The notes under the pieces: generated by a model
Databases searched by the model: none
Told to the model about the DNA's origin: nothing
The model's input: only the letters and a program-made list of their open reading frames with translations
Translations under genes and position numbers: made by a program
Assembly (NCBI RefSeq): GCF_014930455.1
Contig: NZ_JAAIYO010000013.1
Coordinates: forward strand, 62,001 to 126,000
Direction: 5' to 3'
Length of the DNA: 64,000 bases
From: Corallococcus soli
Lineage (GTDB): Bacteria; Myxococcota; Myxococcia; Myxococcales; Myxococcaceae
Shown here: piece by piece, positions 19,940-27,691 of the stretch
How the letters are laid out: each line of letters starts with the position of its first letter
Numbering within the stretch: the stretch's first letter is position 1

Positions 19940-20803
19940 GTGCTGTCTCTTCTCAAGCGGTACCGCCGCTTCCTCCTCGTGGCCGCCCTCCTCCTGTACC
20001 CGCTCGGCGCCTTCCTGCTGGGGGGGCGGCGGGGCAGGGATCCGAACTTCATCGACCGGGGCGTCATCGCCCTGACGGCACCCGTGCAGCAGGGCCTCAC
20101 CGCCGGCATCGAGGGCATCGTCGGCACGGTGCGCAACTACCTGGACCTGCGCGGCGTGCGTCAGGACAATGACGCGCTGCGACTGGAGAACCTCCAGCTG
20201 CGGGCCACGGTGCAGGTGCTGGGGGAGACGCGCTCGGAGAACGGGCGGCTGCGCAAGCTCCTGGCCTACTCAGAGGCGGCGCCGGGCCCGGAGATTCCGG
20301 CCCGGGTGGTGGGCGTCAACCCGGTGGCGAAGCTGCTGTCGGTGCGGATCAGCAGCGGGGAGAAGGACGGGGTGTTCCGGGGCATGTCGGTGGTGACGCC
20401 AGACGGCATCGTGGGGCAGGTCATCCGCTCCACCGGCGGCTACGCGGACGTGGCGCTGGTGACGGATCCGCAGAGCCGGGTGGCCGTGCGGGTGCAGCGC
20501 TCGCGGGCGCGCGGCACGGCGGCGGGCGCGGGCAACGGGCCGCTCAACCTGGAGAACATGCTGCGCACCGAGGACGTGGAGAACGGCGACCTCATCATCA
20601 CCTCCGGCACGGACGGCATCTATCCGCCGGGGCTCGTGGTGGGACGGGTGACACACCTGGAGAAGAAGGAACACGGCATGTTCCAGGGCGCGGACATCCA
20701 GCCGGCGGTGGACACCAGCCGTCTGGAGGAGGTGCTCGTGGTGGGCAGTCCCTACAGTGAGATGGGCTCCGGCGGGGCCTCGGCGGAAGGCGCGCAGAAA
20801 TGA
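19940..20803 (+). CDS. mreC: Rod-shape determining protein MreC
   Basis: A 287-residue bitopic inner-membrane protein of the elongasome. It has a cytoplasmic N-terminus, one membrane segment (FLLVAALLLYPLGAFLLG), a coiled coil (about 75-105, LRLENLQLRATVQVLGE), then the paired beta-barrel periplasmic domain (GVNPVAKLLSVRISSG, VVTPDGIVGQVIRST, GDLIITSGTDGIYPPGL). MreC links MreB filaments and PBP2. The start is GTG. Its stop overlaps the mreD start (ATGA). mreB is not in the window. Confidence 0.96.
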   Translation: MLSLLKRYRRFLLVAALLLYPLGAFLLGGRRGRDPNFIDRGVIALTAPVQQGLTAGIEGIVGTVRNYLDLRGVRQDNDALRLENLQLRATVQVLGETRSENGRLRKLLAYSEAAPGPEIPARVVGVNPVAKLLSVRISSGEKDGVFRGMSVVTPDGIVGQVIRSTGGYADVALVTDPQSRVAVRVQRSRARGTAAGAGNGPLNLENMLRTEDVENGDLIITSGTDGIYPPGLVVGRVTHLEKKEHGMFQGADIQPAVDTSRLEEVLVVGSPYSEMGSGGASAEGAQK

Positions 20804-21300
20804 AGTTCCTGGTGACAGTGGCCCTCGCCCTGGCGTTGCTCACATTGGAGTCGGTGTTCGTCCAGCAGGCGGGGCTGGTGCTGGGCCGCGTGGACGTCAC
20901 CGTGGTGCTGGTGGCCTTCCTCGCCCTGCGCGCCAGCCTCACCGAAGGCGCGTGCTCCGCCTTCGCGGTGGGCTACCTGCTGGACCTGATGAGCGGCCAG
21001 CCCACCGGCCTGTTCACGTTCCTGGCCGTGTTCACCTTCCTGGTGGGCCGGCTGGTGGCGTCGTTCGTGGACGTGCGCGGCCCGGTGGCCTTCGCGCTGT
21101 TCGCCATGGGCGCGGACCTGGGCCATGCCCTGCTGGCCACGTTCTTCACCTGGCTCACGGTGAAGGAGGGCTCCACGGCGCTGCTGTTCGCGGGCATGCC
21201 GGTGCAGCTGGCGCTCACGGGCGTGGCGGCGCTGCTGCTCTTCCCGCTCTTCAAGCGCTTCGAAGTGGCCCAGGAGCGCCCGGTGGGGATGCTCCGTTGA
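20800..21300 (+). CDS. mreD: Rod-shape determining protein MreD
   Basis: A 166-residue integral membrane protein with about five hydrophobic helices and the family GYLLDLMSGQPTGLFTF signature. It is a partner of MreC in the elongasome. Translation is coupled at both ends: its ATG overlaps the mreC stop, and its TGA overlaps the mrdA TTG. Confidence 0.93.
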   Translation: MKFLVTVALALALLTLESVFVQQAGLVLGRVDVTVVLVAFLALRASLTEGACSAFAVGYLLDLMSGQPTGLFTFLAVFTFLVGRLVASFVDVRGPVAFALFAMGADLGHALLATFFTWLTVKEGSTALLFAGMPVQLALTGVAALLLFPLFKRFEVAQERPVGMLR

Positions 21301-23357
21301 CGCCTCCGACGATTGGCAACACCACCCCGGGCCGCGACCTGAAGCGCCGCTTCCTGTGGCTGGGTCTGGCGATGTCGCTGGGCATGGTGGCGCTGGCCAT
21401 CCAGCTCTACCGCCTGCAGCTCATCCGGCACGACGAGTACGCCGCCAAGAGCGTGGCGAACTTCGTGAAGGAGGTGCGCCTGCGCGCCGACCGCGGCGTC
21501 ATCAAGGACGCGCGCGGCACCATCCTGGTGGACAGCCGCCCCTCCTTCGACGCCTTCGTGACGCCCGCCTTCTGCACGGACTGCTTCGAGCAGGTGATCC
21601 CCCGCCTGGGCGAGCTGCTCCAGTGGGACCCCGACCAGCGCAAGAAGATTGAAGACCTGGTGCGCTCCAGCCGCCGCAACGCGCCCTTCATGCCGGTGCC
21701 CGTGCGGGTGGACCTGACGCGCGACGAGTACGATCGGCTCAACGCCCGGCGCGACATCCTGGACGGCGTGGAGGTGGTGCCCGTGCCGCACCGCAACTAC
21801 CGCGCGGACACGGTGCTGTCGCACGTGCTGGGCTACATGAACGAAATCACCCAGGAGGAGCTGGAGCGCCTCAACGGGGACGGCGCGAAGTACGCGCTGG
21901 GCGACTACATCGGCCGGCGCGGCCTGGAGCGCTACTTCGAATCCAAGCTGCGGGGCCAGGACGGCGTGCGCAAGGAAGTGGTGAACGCACGCGGCCAGAC
22001 GATTGAAGAGCTCAACGTCAAGCTGGGGGAGCATTCAGTGATTCCGCCCACGGCCGGCGGCAACCTGGTGCTGTCGCTCGACATGCGGCTGCAGGAGGCG
22101 GCGGAGCGCTCCTTCCCGGGGGTGACGGGCGCGGTGGTGGCCATCGACGTGAACACCGGCTTCATCAAGGCGCTGGTGTCCCGCCCCGGCTTCGACCCGA
22201 ACCTCCTGACGGGCCGCGTGACGCCGTCGCAGATGGCCACGCTGGCCAGAGACCCGCTCCACCCGATGATCAACCGCGTGGCGGCCGAGCACTACAGCCC
22301 GGGCTCCACGTTCAAGGTCATCACCCAGCTGGCCGCCTTCAAGTCCGGCATGTTCCGTCCGGAGACGGTGGTGCAGTGCTCCGGCGGCTACCGGCTGGGC
22401 GCGCGCGTCTGGCGTTGCCACAAGGACAGCGGCCACGGGCCCATGGACGGCAGGGCCGCGATGAAGGCGTCGTGCGACCCGTGGTTCTACAAGGTGGCGG
22501 ACACCATCGGCCTGGACCCCATCGCGGAGATGGGCAAGTCGCTGGGCCTGGGCCGTCCCACCGGCATCGGCGTGGTCGCGGAGGTGCCGGGCATCATGCC
22601 GTCCAGCGCGTACCACGACAAGGCGTCCCCCGGCGGCTACACCAAGGGCATGGCGCTCAACAGCGCCATCGGGCAGGGCGACGACAACGTGACGCCGCTG
22701 CAACTGGCCCTGGTGTACGCGGCCATCGCCAACGGCGGGAAGCTCTACAAGCCGCAGATGGTGCTGCGGCTGGAGAACCTGGACGGCCAGGTGATGGAGG
22801 AGTTCAAGCCGGAGGTGGTGAGCCAGGTGGACATCAACCCCGCGCACCTGAAGGTCATCGTGGAGGGGCTCGTCGCGGTGGCGCAGGAGCCCGGCGGCAC
22901 CGCGTACCGCGCGAAGCTGAAGTCGGGCCTGCCGCCGGAGATGTCCATCGCGGCGAAGACGGGCACCGCGCAGGTGGCGCGCATTGGCGCCATCCGCCTG
23001 AAGACGCACCAGATGAGCTACTTCGAGCGCGACCACGCGTGGTTCGCGGGCTTCGCCCCGGCGGACAAGCCGGAGCTGGCGGTGGTGGTGCTCAACGAGC
23101 ACGGCGGCCACGGCGGCGTGGACGCGGCGCCCACGGCGATGGCCGTGCTGAAGAAGTACTTCGAACTGAAGGCCGAGGACGCCACGTCGCCTCCGCCCCG
23201 CGCCAACCAGCCCTACACCCCGTCGCTGCCGCCGGCGCCCAGCCTGGACACGACGACGCTCACGCGCGCCGTGGTGCGACCGCCCCGCGTGAACCTGCCC
23301 GGGGAACCCATCCAGCCGCCCTCGGAAACCGGAGACGACAGTGCAACTGCGGATTGA
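21297..23357 (+). CDS. mrdA: Penicillin-binding protein 2 (elongation transpeptidase)
   Basis: The 686-residue monofunctional peptidoglycan transpeptidase of the elongasome. It has an N-terminal membrane anchor (LWLGLAMSLGMVALAIQLY), then a dimerization/pedestal domain (RADRGVIKDARG). The transpeptidase motifs are STFK (catalytic Ser near residue 337), SCD followed by PWFYK, and KTGTAQ near 552. About 65 Pro/Thr-rich residues follow. The start is a TTG at 21297 whose TTGA overlaps the mreD stop; upstream open frame belongs to no protein family. The end overlaps rodA by 17 bases. Confidence 0.95.
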   Translation: MTPPTIGNTTPGRDLKRRFLWLGLAMSLGMVALAIQLYRLQLIRHDEYAAKSVANFVKEVRLRADRGVIKDARGTILVDSRPSFDAFVTPAFCTDCFEQVIPRLGELLQWDPDQRKKIEDLVRSSRRNAPFMPVPVRVDLTRDEYDRLNARRDILDGVEVVPVPHRNYRADTVLSHVLGYMNEITQEELERLNGDGAKYALGDYIGRRGLERYFESKLRGQDGVRKEVVNARGQTIEELNVKLGEHSVIPPTAGGNLVLSLDMRLQEAAERSFPGVTGAVVAIDVNTGFIKALVSRPGFDPNLLTGRVTPSQMATLARDPLHPMINRVAAEHYSPGSTFKVITQLAAFKSGMFRPETVVQCSGGYRLGARVWRCHKDSGHGPMDGRAAMKASCDPWFYKVADTIGLDPIAEMGKSLGLGRPTGIGVVAEVPGIMPSSAYHDKASPGGYTKGMALNSAIGQGDDNVTPLQLALVYAAIANGGKLYKPQMVLRLENLDGQVMEEFKPEVVSQVDINPAHLKVIVEGLVAVAQEPGGTAYRAKLKSGLPPEMSIAAKTGTAQVARIGAIRLKTHQMSYFERDHAWFAGFAPADKPELAVVVLNEHGGHGGVDAAPTAMAVLKKYFELKAEDATSPPPRANQPYTPSLPPAPSLDTTTLTRAVVRPPRVNLPGEPIQPPSETGDDSATAD

Positions 23358-24492
23358 GCGCCGGATGATGCCCCACGTGCCGTGGGGGCTCGTCGTGTGC
23401 GTGCTGGGCGTGTGCGTGCTGGGCATCTGGAACCTGGCGTCCGCGTCCCGGCCCCCCATGGCGCCCGTCTGGACGAGCCAGGCGCTCTACCTGGCCGTCG
23501 GCCTGGGCGCGGTGATGATGGTGTGCCTGGTGGACTACCGCTGGATCCAGCGGATGGCCTTCCCCATCTACGTGGCCAACATCCTGGCGCTGCTGGCGCT
23601 GCGCGTCTTCGGACACACGGCGAAGGGCGCGGAGAGCTGGTTCGTCATCGGCCCGTTCCGCCTGCAGCCCGCGGAGTTCATGAAGATTGGCGTCGTGCTG
23701 ATGCTCGCCAAGGTCTACCACGACGACTTCCAGCCCAACCAACCGTCCTACGGGCTCATGCGCCTGTGGAAGCCGGTGCTGGTGGTGATGGTGCCCTTCG
23801 TGCTGGTGCTGGTGCAGCCGGACCTGGGCACCGCGCTGATGATCTTCCTGTCCTCCGGCACCGTCATCCTCTTCGGCAAGGTGCGCTGGTACCTGGCCGG
23901 CACGCTGGTGCTGGGCGTCCTGGTGGGCGGCCTCATCATCTGGAACGACTACGTGCGGGAGATGCCCGAGCCGCGCTCCACCGTCGTGCGCCACCACCTG
24001 AAGAAGCACCAGAGCCAGCGCATCTCCGGCTGGTTGGATCCAGAGGCGGACCTGCGCGGCTCCGGCTACCACGCCGCGCAGTCGAAGATCGCCGTGGGCA
24101 GTGGCGGCCTCACCGGCAAGGGCTGGCGCGAGGGAACCCAGACAGGGCTGCGCTTCCTGCCGGAACAGCACACGGACTTCATTTTTTCCGTGTGGGCCGA
24201 GGAACACGGCTTCTTCTCATGCTTGCTGCTCTTGCTGCTCTACGGCGGCATCTTCATCCTGGGACTGGGCGTGGGCTTCAGCGCGCGGGACCGTTTTGGA
24301 GCGTTCGTTGCGGTGGGGGTGGTGGCCACACTTTTCTGGCAGGTGTTCGAAAACATCGGCATGGTCATTGGCCTGTTGCCGGTGACGGGCATCACGCTGC
24401 CCCTCATGAGCTACGGCGGCTCCTCGATGCTGTCGGTGATGTTGTGCATCGGGCTGCTGGTGAACATCAGCATGCGCCGTCACATGTTCTGA
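23341..24492 (+). CDS. rodA: SEDS glycosyltransferase RodA
   Basis: A 383-residue polytopic membrane protein that polymerizes lipid II glycan strands together with PBP2. Family marks are ESWFVIGPFRLQPAEFMKI, the VLVQPDLGTALMI stretch carrying the catalytic-type Asp, LRFLPEQHTDFIFSVWAEE and LPLMSYGGSSM. The start is GTG at 23341, inside the end of mrdA. It is the last of the four shape genes; the PilZ gene follows after 18 bases. Confidence 0.96.
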   Translation: MQLRIERRMMPHVPWGLVVCVLGVCVLGIWNLASASRPPMAPVWTSQALYLAVGLGAVMMVCLVDYRWIQRMAFPIYVANILALLALRVFGHTAKGAESWFVIGPFRLQPAEFMKIGVVLMLAKVYHDDFQPNQPSYGLMRLWKPVLVVMVPFVLVLVQPDLGTALMIFLSSGTVILFGKVRWYLAGTLVLGVLVGGLIIWNDYVREMPEPRSTVVRHHLKKHQSQRISGWLDPEADLRGSGYHAAQSKIAVGSGGLTGKGWREGTQTGLRFLPEQHTDFIFSVWAEEHGFFSCLLLLLLYGGIFILGLGVGFSARDRFGAFVAVGVVATLFWQVFENIGMVIGLLPVTGITLPLMSYGGSSMLSVMLCIGLLVNISMRRHMF

Positions 24493-24510
24493 CGACGGCC
24501 GGAGGCTTCG

Positions 24511-25161
24511 ATGGTGCAGAGGAAGGGTGCCGTGAAGGCCAGCCCGGGTGTCCGGGAGCTGGAGGGCGCGGTGGCGCCGCGCGCGTTCGTCCCGCCGGTG
24601 GGGCCTGGGGCAGGCCCGGCGGCCTCGCGCGTCGTGCCCACGCCCGGCGTGGCCCCGCGCATCGAAATGAACCAGGGCGAGCCGGAGCACCGGCACTTCC
24701 CGCGCGCGCAGCTGGCCACGCACTTCGACCTCTGGATGGAGGATGGGGAGGGAGGCCGGCGCTTCTCCGCCAACCTCGTCTCCATCAACGTGAGCGTCAG
24801 CGGCGCCTTCCTGGCGAGCACGTTCTTCCTGCCCATGGGCACCGTGCTGCGCGCGCGCTTCGCCCTGGAGGAGGGCGCGGCGCCCGTGGAGACCCGCGCG
24901 GAGATCGTCCGTGAGGAGCGGGGTCCGGAGGAAGAGGGCAAGAGTGGCTTCGCCCTGCGCTTCCTGGACTTCTCCGGTCAGACGGAGGTGGCGCTGGCCC
25001 GGCTCTTCCTGGGCGCGCGCCTGCGGGCCTTCACGGAGGACTATCTCAAATCCGCCCGCGCCCGCTCCCTGCCCAATGAGCTGGAGCGGGTCATCGACGT
25101 GATGGCGGCCTGGGAGCTGCTCAAGGCCACCACGCCCGGCGATCCCTGGCGCGGCGAGTAG
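24511..25161 (+). CDS. PilZ-domain cyclic di-GMP receptor protein
   Basis: A 216-residue soluble protein. The first 60 residues are Pro/Ala-rich and unstructured. The PilZ domain (about 60-165) shows both ligand-binding elements: RxxxR as RHFPR near 61 and NxSxxG as NVSVSG near 94. Binding of c-di-GMP is therefore expected. The C-terminal 45 residues are helical. It lies 18 bases after rodA and may be cotranscribed, hinting at a c-di-GMP input to cell elongation; that is inference. Confidence 0.85.
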   Translation: MVQRKGAVKASPGVRELEGAVAPRAFVPPVGPGAGPAASRVVPTPGVAPRIEMNQGEPEHRHFPRAQLATHFDLWMEDGEGGRRFSANLVSINVSVSGAFLASTFFLPMGTVLRARFALEEGAAPVETRAEIVREERGPEEEGKSGFALRFLDFSGQTEVALARLFLGARLRAFTEDYLKSARARSLPNELERVIDVMAAWELLKATTPGDPWRGE

Positions 25162-25173
25162 GTCCCCCGACGC

Positions 25174-25515
25174 TCAGGCAGGCTTGCCGGTGGCGATCTG
25201 CCGCCGACGCTCGGCCTGGTAGTGCGCGGAACACAGGCCCTTGGAGCGCTGCTCGCGGGTGCAGCCATTCACCGTGCAGCGGCGATCCATGGGCACCGGT
25301 CCGCCCGCCACCGTCTTGGGAGGACGGCCCCGGCGGCGGCCCGCCATCACCGCGCCGTTGCCCGGCGAAGGCGCCACGCTGCCCATTGCCGGCATCCCCG
25401 TGTTCAGCGCGCGCAGCATGCCGCGGCCGATGGCGTCACCCAACGCCTCCGCCCACGACGTCAGGGCAGGGGTCAGCGGCGCTTGTGAGGTCAATTCTTT
25501 GCGAAGGCGTGCCAT
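25174..25515 (-). CDS. Small AT-hook / Cys-His motif protein
   Basis: A 113-residue basic protein I cannot name. Residues about 1-45 form a helical region (MARLRKELTSQAPL, SWAEALGDAIGRGML). A Gly/Pro linker leads to GRRRGRPPK, a textbook AT-hook core for minor-groove binding. The C-terminus has C-x4-C-x8-C-x2-H (CTVNGC, then GLCSAHYQ) followed by basic residues, a possible zinc knuckle. The ATG at 25515 follows acaggag; upstream sequence in the same frame lies in the AT-rich control region. I infer a DNA-binding role. Confidence 0.7.
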   Translation of the reverse strand: MARLRKELTSQAPLTPALTSWAEALGDAIGRGMLRALNTGMPAMGSVAPSPGNGAVMAGRRRGRPPKTVAGGPVPMDRRCTVNGCTREQRSKGLCSAHYQAERRRQIATGKPA

Positions 25516-25588
25516 GAAGAACTCCTGTTGAAACTCGCCAATCAAGACAGGCGTGTACCTTTGCCTTGTGTCTGGTGTGGCGAACTCT

Positions 25589-25619
25589 GTCAACAAGACA
25601 CGTTGGGGTCTTGTTTGAC
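25589..25619. promoter_or_regulatory. Operator-like palindrome overlapping a -35 box
   Basis: gtcaacaagac (25589-25599) and gtcttgtttgac (25608-25619) are inverted copies with one extra base, around an 8-base centre. On the minus strand the sequence includes TTGACA at 25593-25588, a perfect -35 hexamer pointing toward the AT-hook gene, although I find no good -10 at the right distance. Confidence 0.4.
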
Positions 25620-25655
25620 TCGTAATGTAATTTCAATGTCTGTTGAACAAAACAT

Positions 25656-25678
25656 GACGGGAGGATCGCCCTCCCGTC
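25656..25678 (-). terminator. Intrinsic-terminator-like hairpin, minus strand
   Basis: gacgggagg (25656-25664), loop of 5, cctcccgtc (25670-25678): a perfect 9-bp stem. Read on the minus strand it is followed by atgttttgtt, a T-rich tail; read on plus it is not. The nearest minus-strand gene upstream is trxA, ending about 285 bases away. Confidence 0.5.
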
Positions 25679-25962
25679 CTGTCAGGGCGTTTGTCTCAAC
25701 ACCAGAGAAACGGCTCTCTCAGGGGCGTTTGGCACCCGGTACGTGAAAGCCCTTACGGTCCCGGTGAGTTGTCTTTCTACAGACAGAACGAACGCGTGAG
25801 CTGTCACAAGCGGGTGTCTTCTGCCGTCCGTGCCCGCGGCTGGAGGGGGGCCGGACGCGACACGTCCCCTCGCACCGCGCGCGGGGCCAGAGCGGGGCCC
25901 GGTGCGTCATCGGCGGGAGGGGACGTGGAGGGCGGGACGGGAGGGTTCGTCCGCCCGTGCGG

Positions 25963-26289
25963 CTAGAGGCTCTTCTTGACGGCGTCTTCAATCTTCGACT
26001 TGGGCACCGCGCCGACAATCTGCTCCACGACCTTGCCGCCCTTGAAGATCAGCAGGGTGGGGATGGAGCGGATGCCGAACTTCTGGGGCGTGTCCTGGTT
26101 CTCGTCGATGTTCATCTTCGTGAAGCGCACCTGGCCCTTGTACTGGGTGGACAGCGCATCCACGGAGGGCGCGATGGCCCGGCAGGGCGCGCACCAGGTG
26201 GCCCAGAAGTCCACGAGCACGGGTTCCTGGGAGTCCAGCACCTGCTGCTGGAAGTTCGCATCGTTGATTTCCTGCACTTCGCCAGCCAT
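25963..26289 (-). CDS. trxA: Thioredoxin
   Basis: A 108-residue cytoplasmic dithiol-disulfide oxidoreductase. The active site is WCAPC (Ala where the commonest form has Gly), within VDFWATWCAPCRAIAP; the cis-Pro loop is IRSIPTLLIF. The ATG at 26289 gives the standard family length and follows gaggagac. It is transcribed alone on the minus strand, divergent from the heme cluster. Confidence 0.96.
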   Translation of the reverse strand: MAGEVQEINDANFQQQVLDSQEPVLVDFWATWCAPCRAIAPSVDALSTQYKGQVRFTKMNIDENQDTPQKFGIRSIPTLLIFKGGKVVEQIVGAVPKSKIEDAVKKSL

Positions 26290-26452
26290 GTCGTCTCCTC
26301 GGGCGGTCCACACTCTGCCGACGGGGCGCCCTGTTAGTACGCGTCCGGGGGCCCCGCAAGCCGCGGGAACGGGCCCGGCCCCCGCCACAACGGATGCGGA
26401 GGGCGCCGGGGGGTTGCACCCATTTCACAGCCCGCCCGGTAGGGCGCTGGTG

Positions 26453-26458
26453 TAGACT
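26453..26458 (+). promoter_or_regulatory. -10-like TAGACT before a start codon
   Basis: TAGACT ends 7 bases before the GTG at 26466. No -35 consensus box is visible at 16-18 bases and there is no ribosome-binding site between it and the start. It fits the leaderless pattern seen at several other genes here. Confidence 0.35.
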
Positions 26459-26465
26459 GAACGGT

Positions 26466-26831
26466 GTGACGAAGCTCTTTCTGTCCCAGGCGCAGCTCGA
26501 GGAGTGGGCGCTGGCGGACAAAGCAGACCTGCGCGAGGGCCGCCTGGTGGTGGCGGCCGAGGGAGGGACCGACTGGCCCCTCACCCCCGCCGTCCACGTC
26601 CTGCAGTTGGTGTCCGGCGAGGACACCCACCAGCTGGTGTCGAAGGTGAAGACGGAGGAGCAGCTCGCCCGGCTGGGGGCCGAACAGATGGCCGACTCCA
26701 TCCTGGTGGGGGACTCCGCCTACGAGGTCGTTCCGGGCTATGTCGCGGAAGTGGGCGCGCCGGCTCCGGAGCGCAAGCCCAACTCGGAGACCGATCTGCT
26801 GGCGGCCTTCATTCTCAACAAAATGGGCTGA
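26466..26831 (+). CDS. Unknown small protein ahead of the heme genes
   Basis: A 121-residue soluble protein without a family I recognise. It begins MTKLFLSQAQLEEWALADKA and contains a central VHVLQLVSGEDTHQLVSKVK and TEEQLARLGAEQMADSILVG, giving an alpha/beta pattern without membrane segment or Cys motifs. The GTG start at 26466 is placed by the TAGACT box 7 bases upstream. It ends 45 bases before the CcsA/HemX-like gene, so it may lead the heme operon. Confidence 0.65.
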   Translation: MTKLFLSQAQLEEWALADKADLREGRLVVAAEGGTDWPLTPAVHVLQLVSGEDTHQLVSKVKTEEQLARLGAEQMADSILVGDSAYEVVPGYVAEVGAPAPERKPNSETDLLAAFILNKMG

Positions 26832-26876
26832 GGACGGGCTGAATGCCTCCTCGGCCGGGGTTATGAGCCTGCCGCC

Positions 26877-27689
26877 ATGAGCCACATGCTCGTCTCTCTT
26901 GCCTGCCATGCCTACGGGCTGGCCGCGCTCGTCTACCTTGCGTACCTGGTGCGCCAGTCGCAGGTGCTCGCCATCTCCGGGCGGGTGCTCGTGGGGACCG
27001 GGCTGCTGATGCATTGCGTCGCGCTGGTGGAGCTGCTGGGGGCCCAGGGAGGCCGGCCGGTGGGGCTCGCGCAGGGCATGTCCGCCTTCGCCTTCCTCCT
27101 GCTGGCGCTGTTCCTGGCGTTGGACATGCGCTACCGCAAGCCGGTCATCGGGGCGTTCCTCACGCCGCTGGCGGTGGCGGTCCTGCTCGTCGGCATGTTG
27201 TTGCATGGCGGGCCGGCGCCGCTCCCGGCCGCGGTGCGTCAGCCGTTGCTGCCGGTGCACGTCACCATCGCGCTGCTGGGGATGACGGCCTTTGGCGTCG
27301 CGGCGGGGGTGGGGGTCATGTACCTGCTGATGGAGCGGCAGGTGAAGGCCAAGCACTTCGGCCTGCTCTTCGCGCGGCTGCCTTCGCTGGAGTTCCTGGA
27401 CACGCTCAACCGGCGGCTGGTGGTGTGGGGCTTCATCGCGCTGTCGCTGACGCTGGCGACGGGGGCGCTGTTCGTCTCCTCGGTGCCGGGGCTCGCGTGG
27501 AGCCTGGACGCCAAGCAGCTGGCGACGTTCGTGGCCTGGGGTGTCTTCGCCGCGCTCGTCATCGCGCGCATCTTCGCGGGGTGGCGCGGTCGTCGCGTCG
27601 CCCTGCTCACCATGGCCGGCTTCTGCCTGGTGCTGGTGTCCTTCCTGTCGTCCTACGACCTGTCCGCCGCTGGCCCGGGGATGCCGTAG
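26877..27689 (+). CDS. CcsA/HemX-like cytochrome c assembly membrane protein
   Basis: A 270-residue polytopic protein with about eight hydrophobic helices, of the cytochrome c assembly (CcsA/CcmC/HemX-like) superfamily. LLMHCVALVE and LPVHVTIALLGMTAF provide His residues in membrane segments, which in this superfamily bind heme. Members next to hemA are common and are thought to handle heme or modulate HemA, but the exact role here is inferred. Its TAG is two bases before the hemA ATG, so the two are translationally linked. Confidence 0.8.
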   Translation: MSHMLVSLACHAYGLAALVYLAYLVRQSQVLAISGRVLVGTGLLMHCVALVELLGAQGGRPVGLAQGMSAFAFLLLALFLALDMRYRKPVIGAFLTPLAVAVLLVGMLLHGGPAPLPAAVRQPLLPVHVTIALLGMTAFGVAAGVGVMYLLMERQVKAKHFGLLFARLPSLEFLDTLNRRLVVWGFIALSLTLATGALFVSSVPGLAWSLDAKQLATFVAWGVFAALVIARIFAGWRGRRVALLTMAGFCLVLVSFLSSYDLSAAGPGMP

Positions 27690-27691
27690 CC

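Larger units (their letters stand above)
25516..25962. other. AT-rich intergenic island
   Basis: About 450 bases without a supported gene. The part from 25516 to 25655 is visibly AT-rich for this genome. It contains a 31-base imperfect palindrome (25589-25619), a TTGACA-like box on the minus strand (25593-25588) and a hairpin with a minus-strand T-rich tail (25656-25678). From 25800 onward it returns to GC-rich sequence with no feature I recognise. Confidence 0.6.

Noticed and set aside
25728-25746. Possible sigma-54 promoter (tttggcacccggtacgtg)
   Set aside because: The -24 TGGCAC is present but the -12 position has no TTGC.
25691-25966. A 91-codon plus-strand frame in the AT-rich island region
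   Set aside because: Composition is Arg/Gly-rich and unlike neighbours, with no ribosome-binding site; it reaches into the trxA end.
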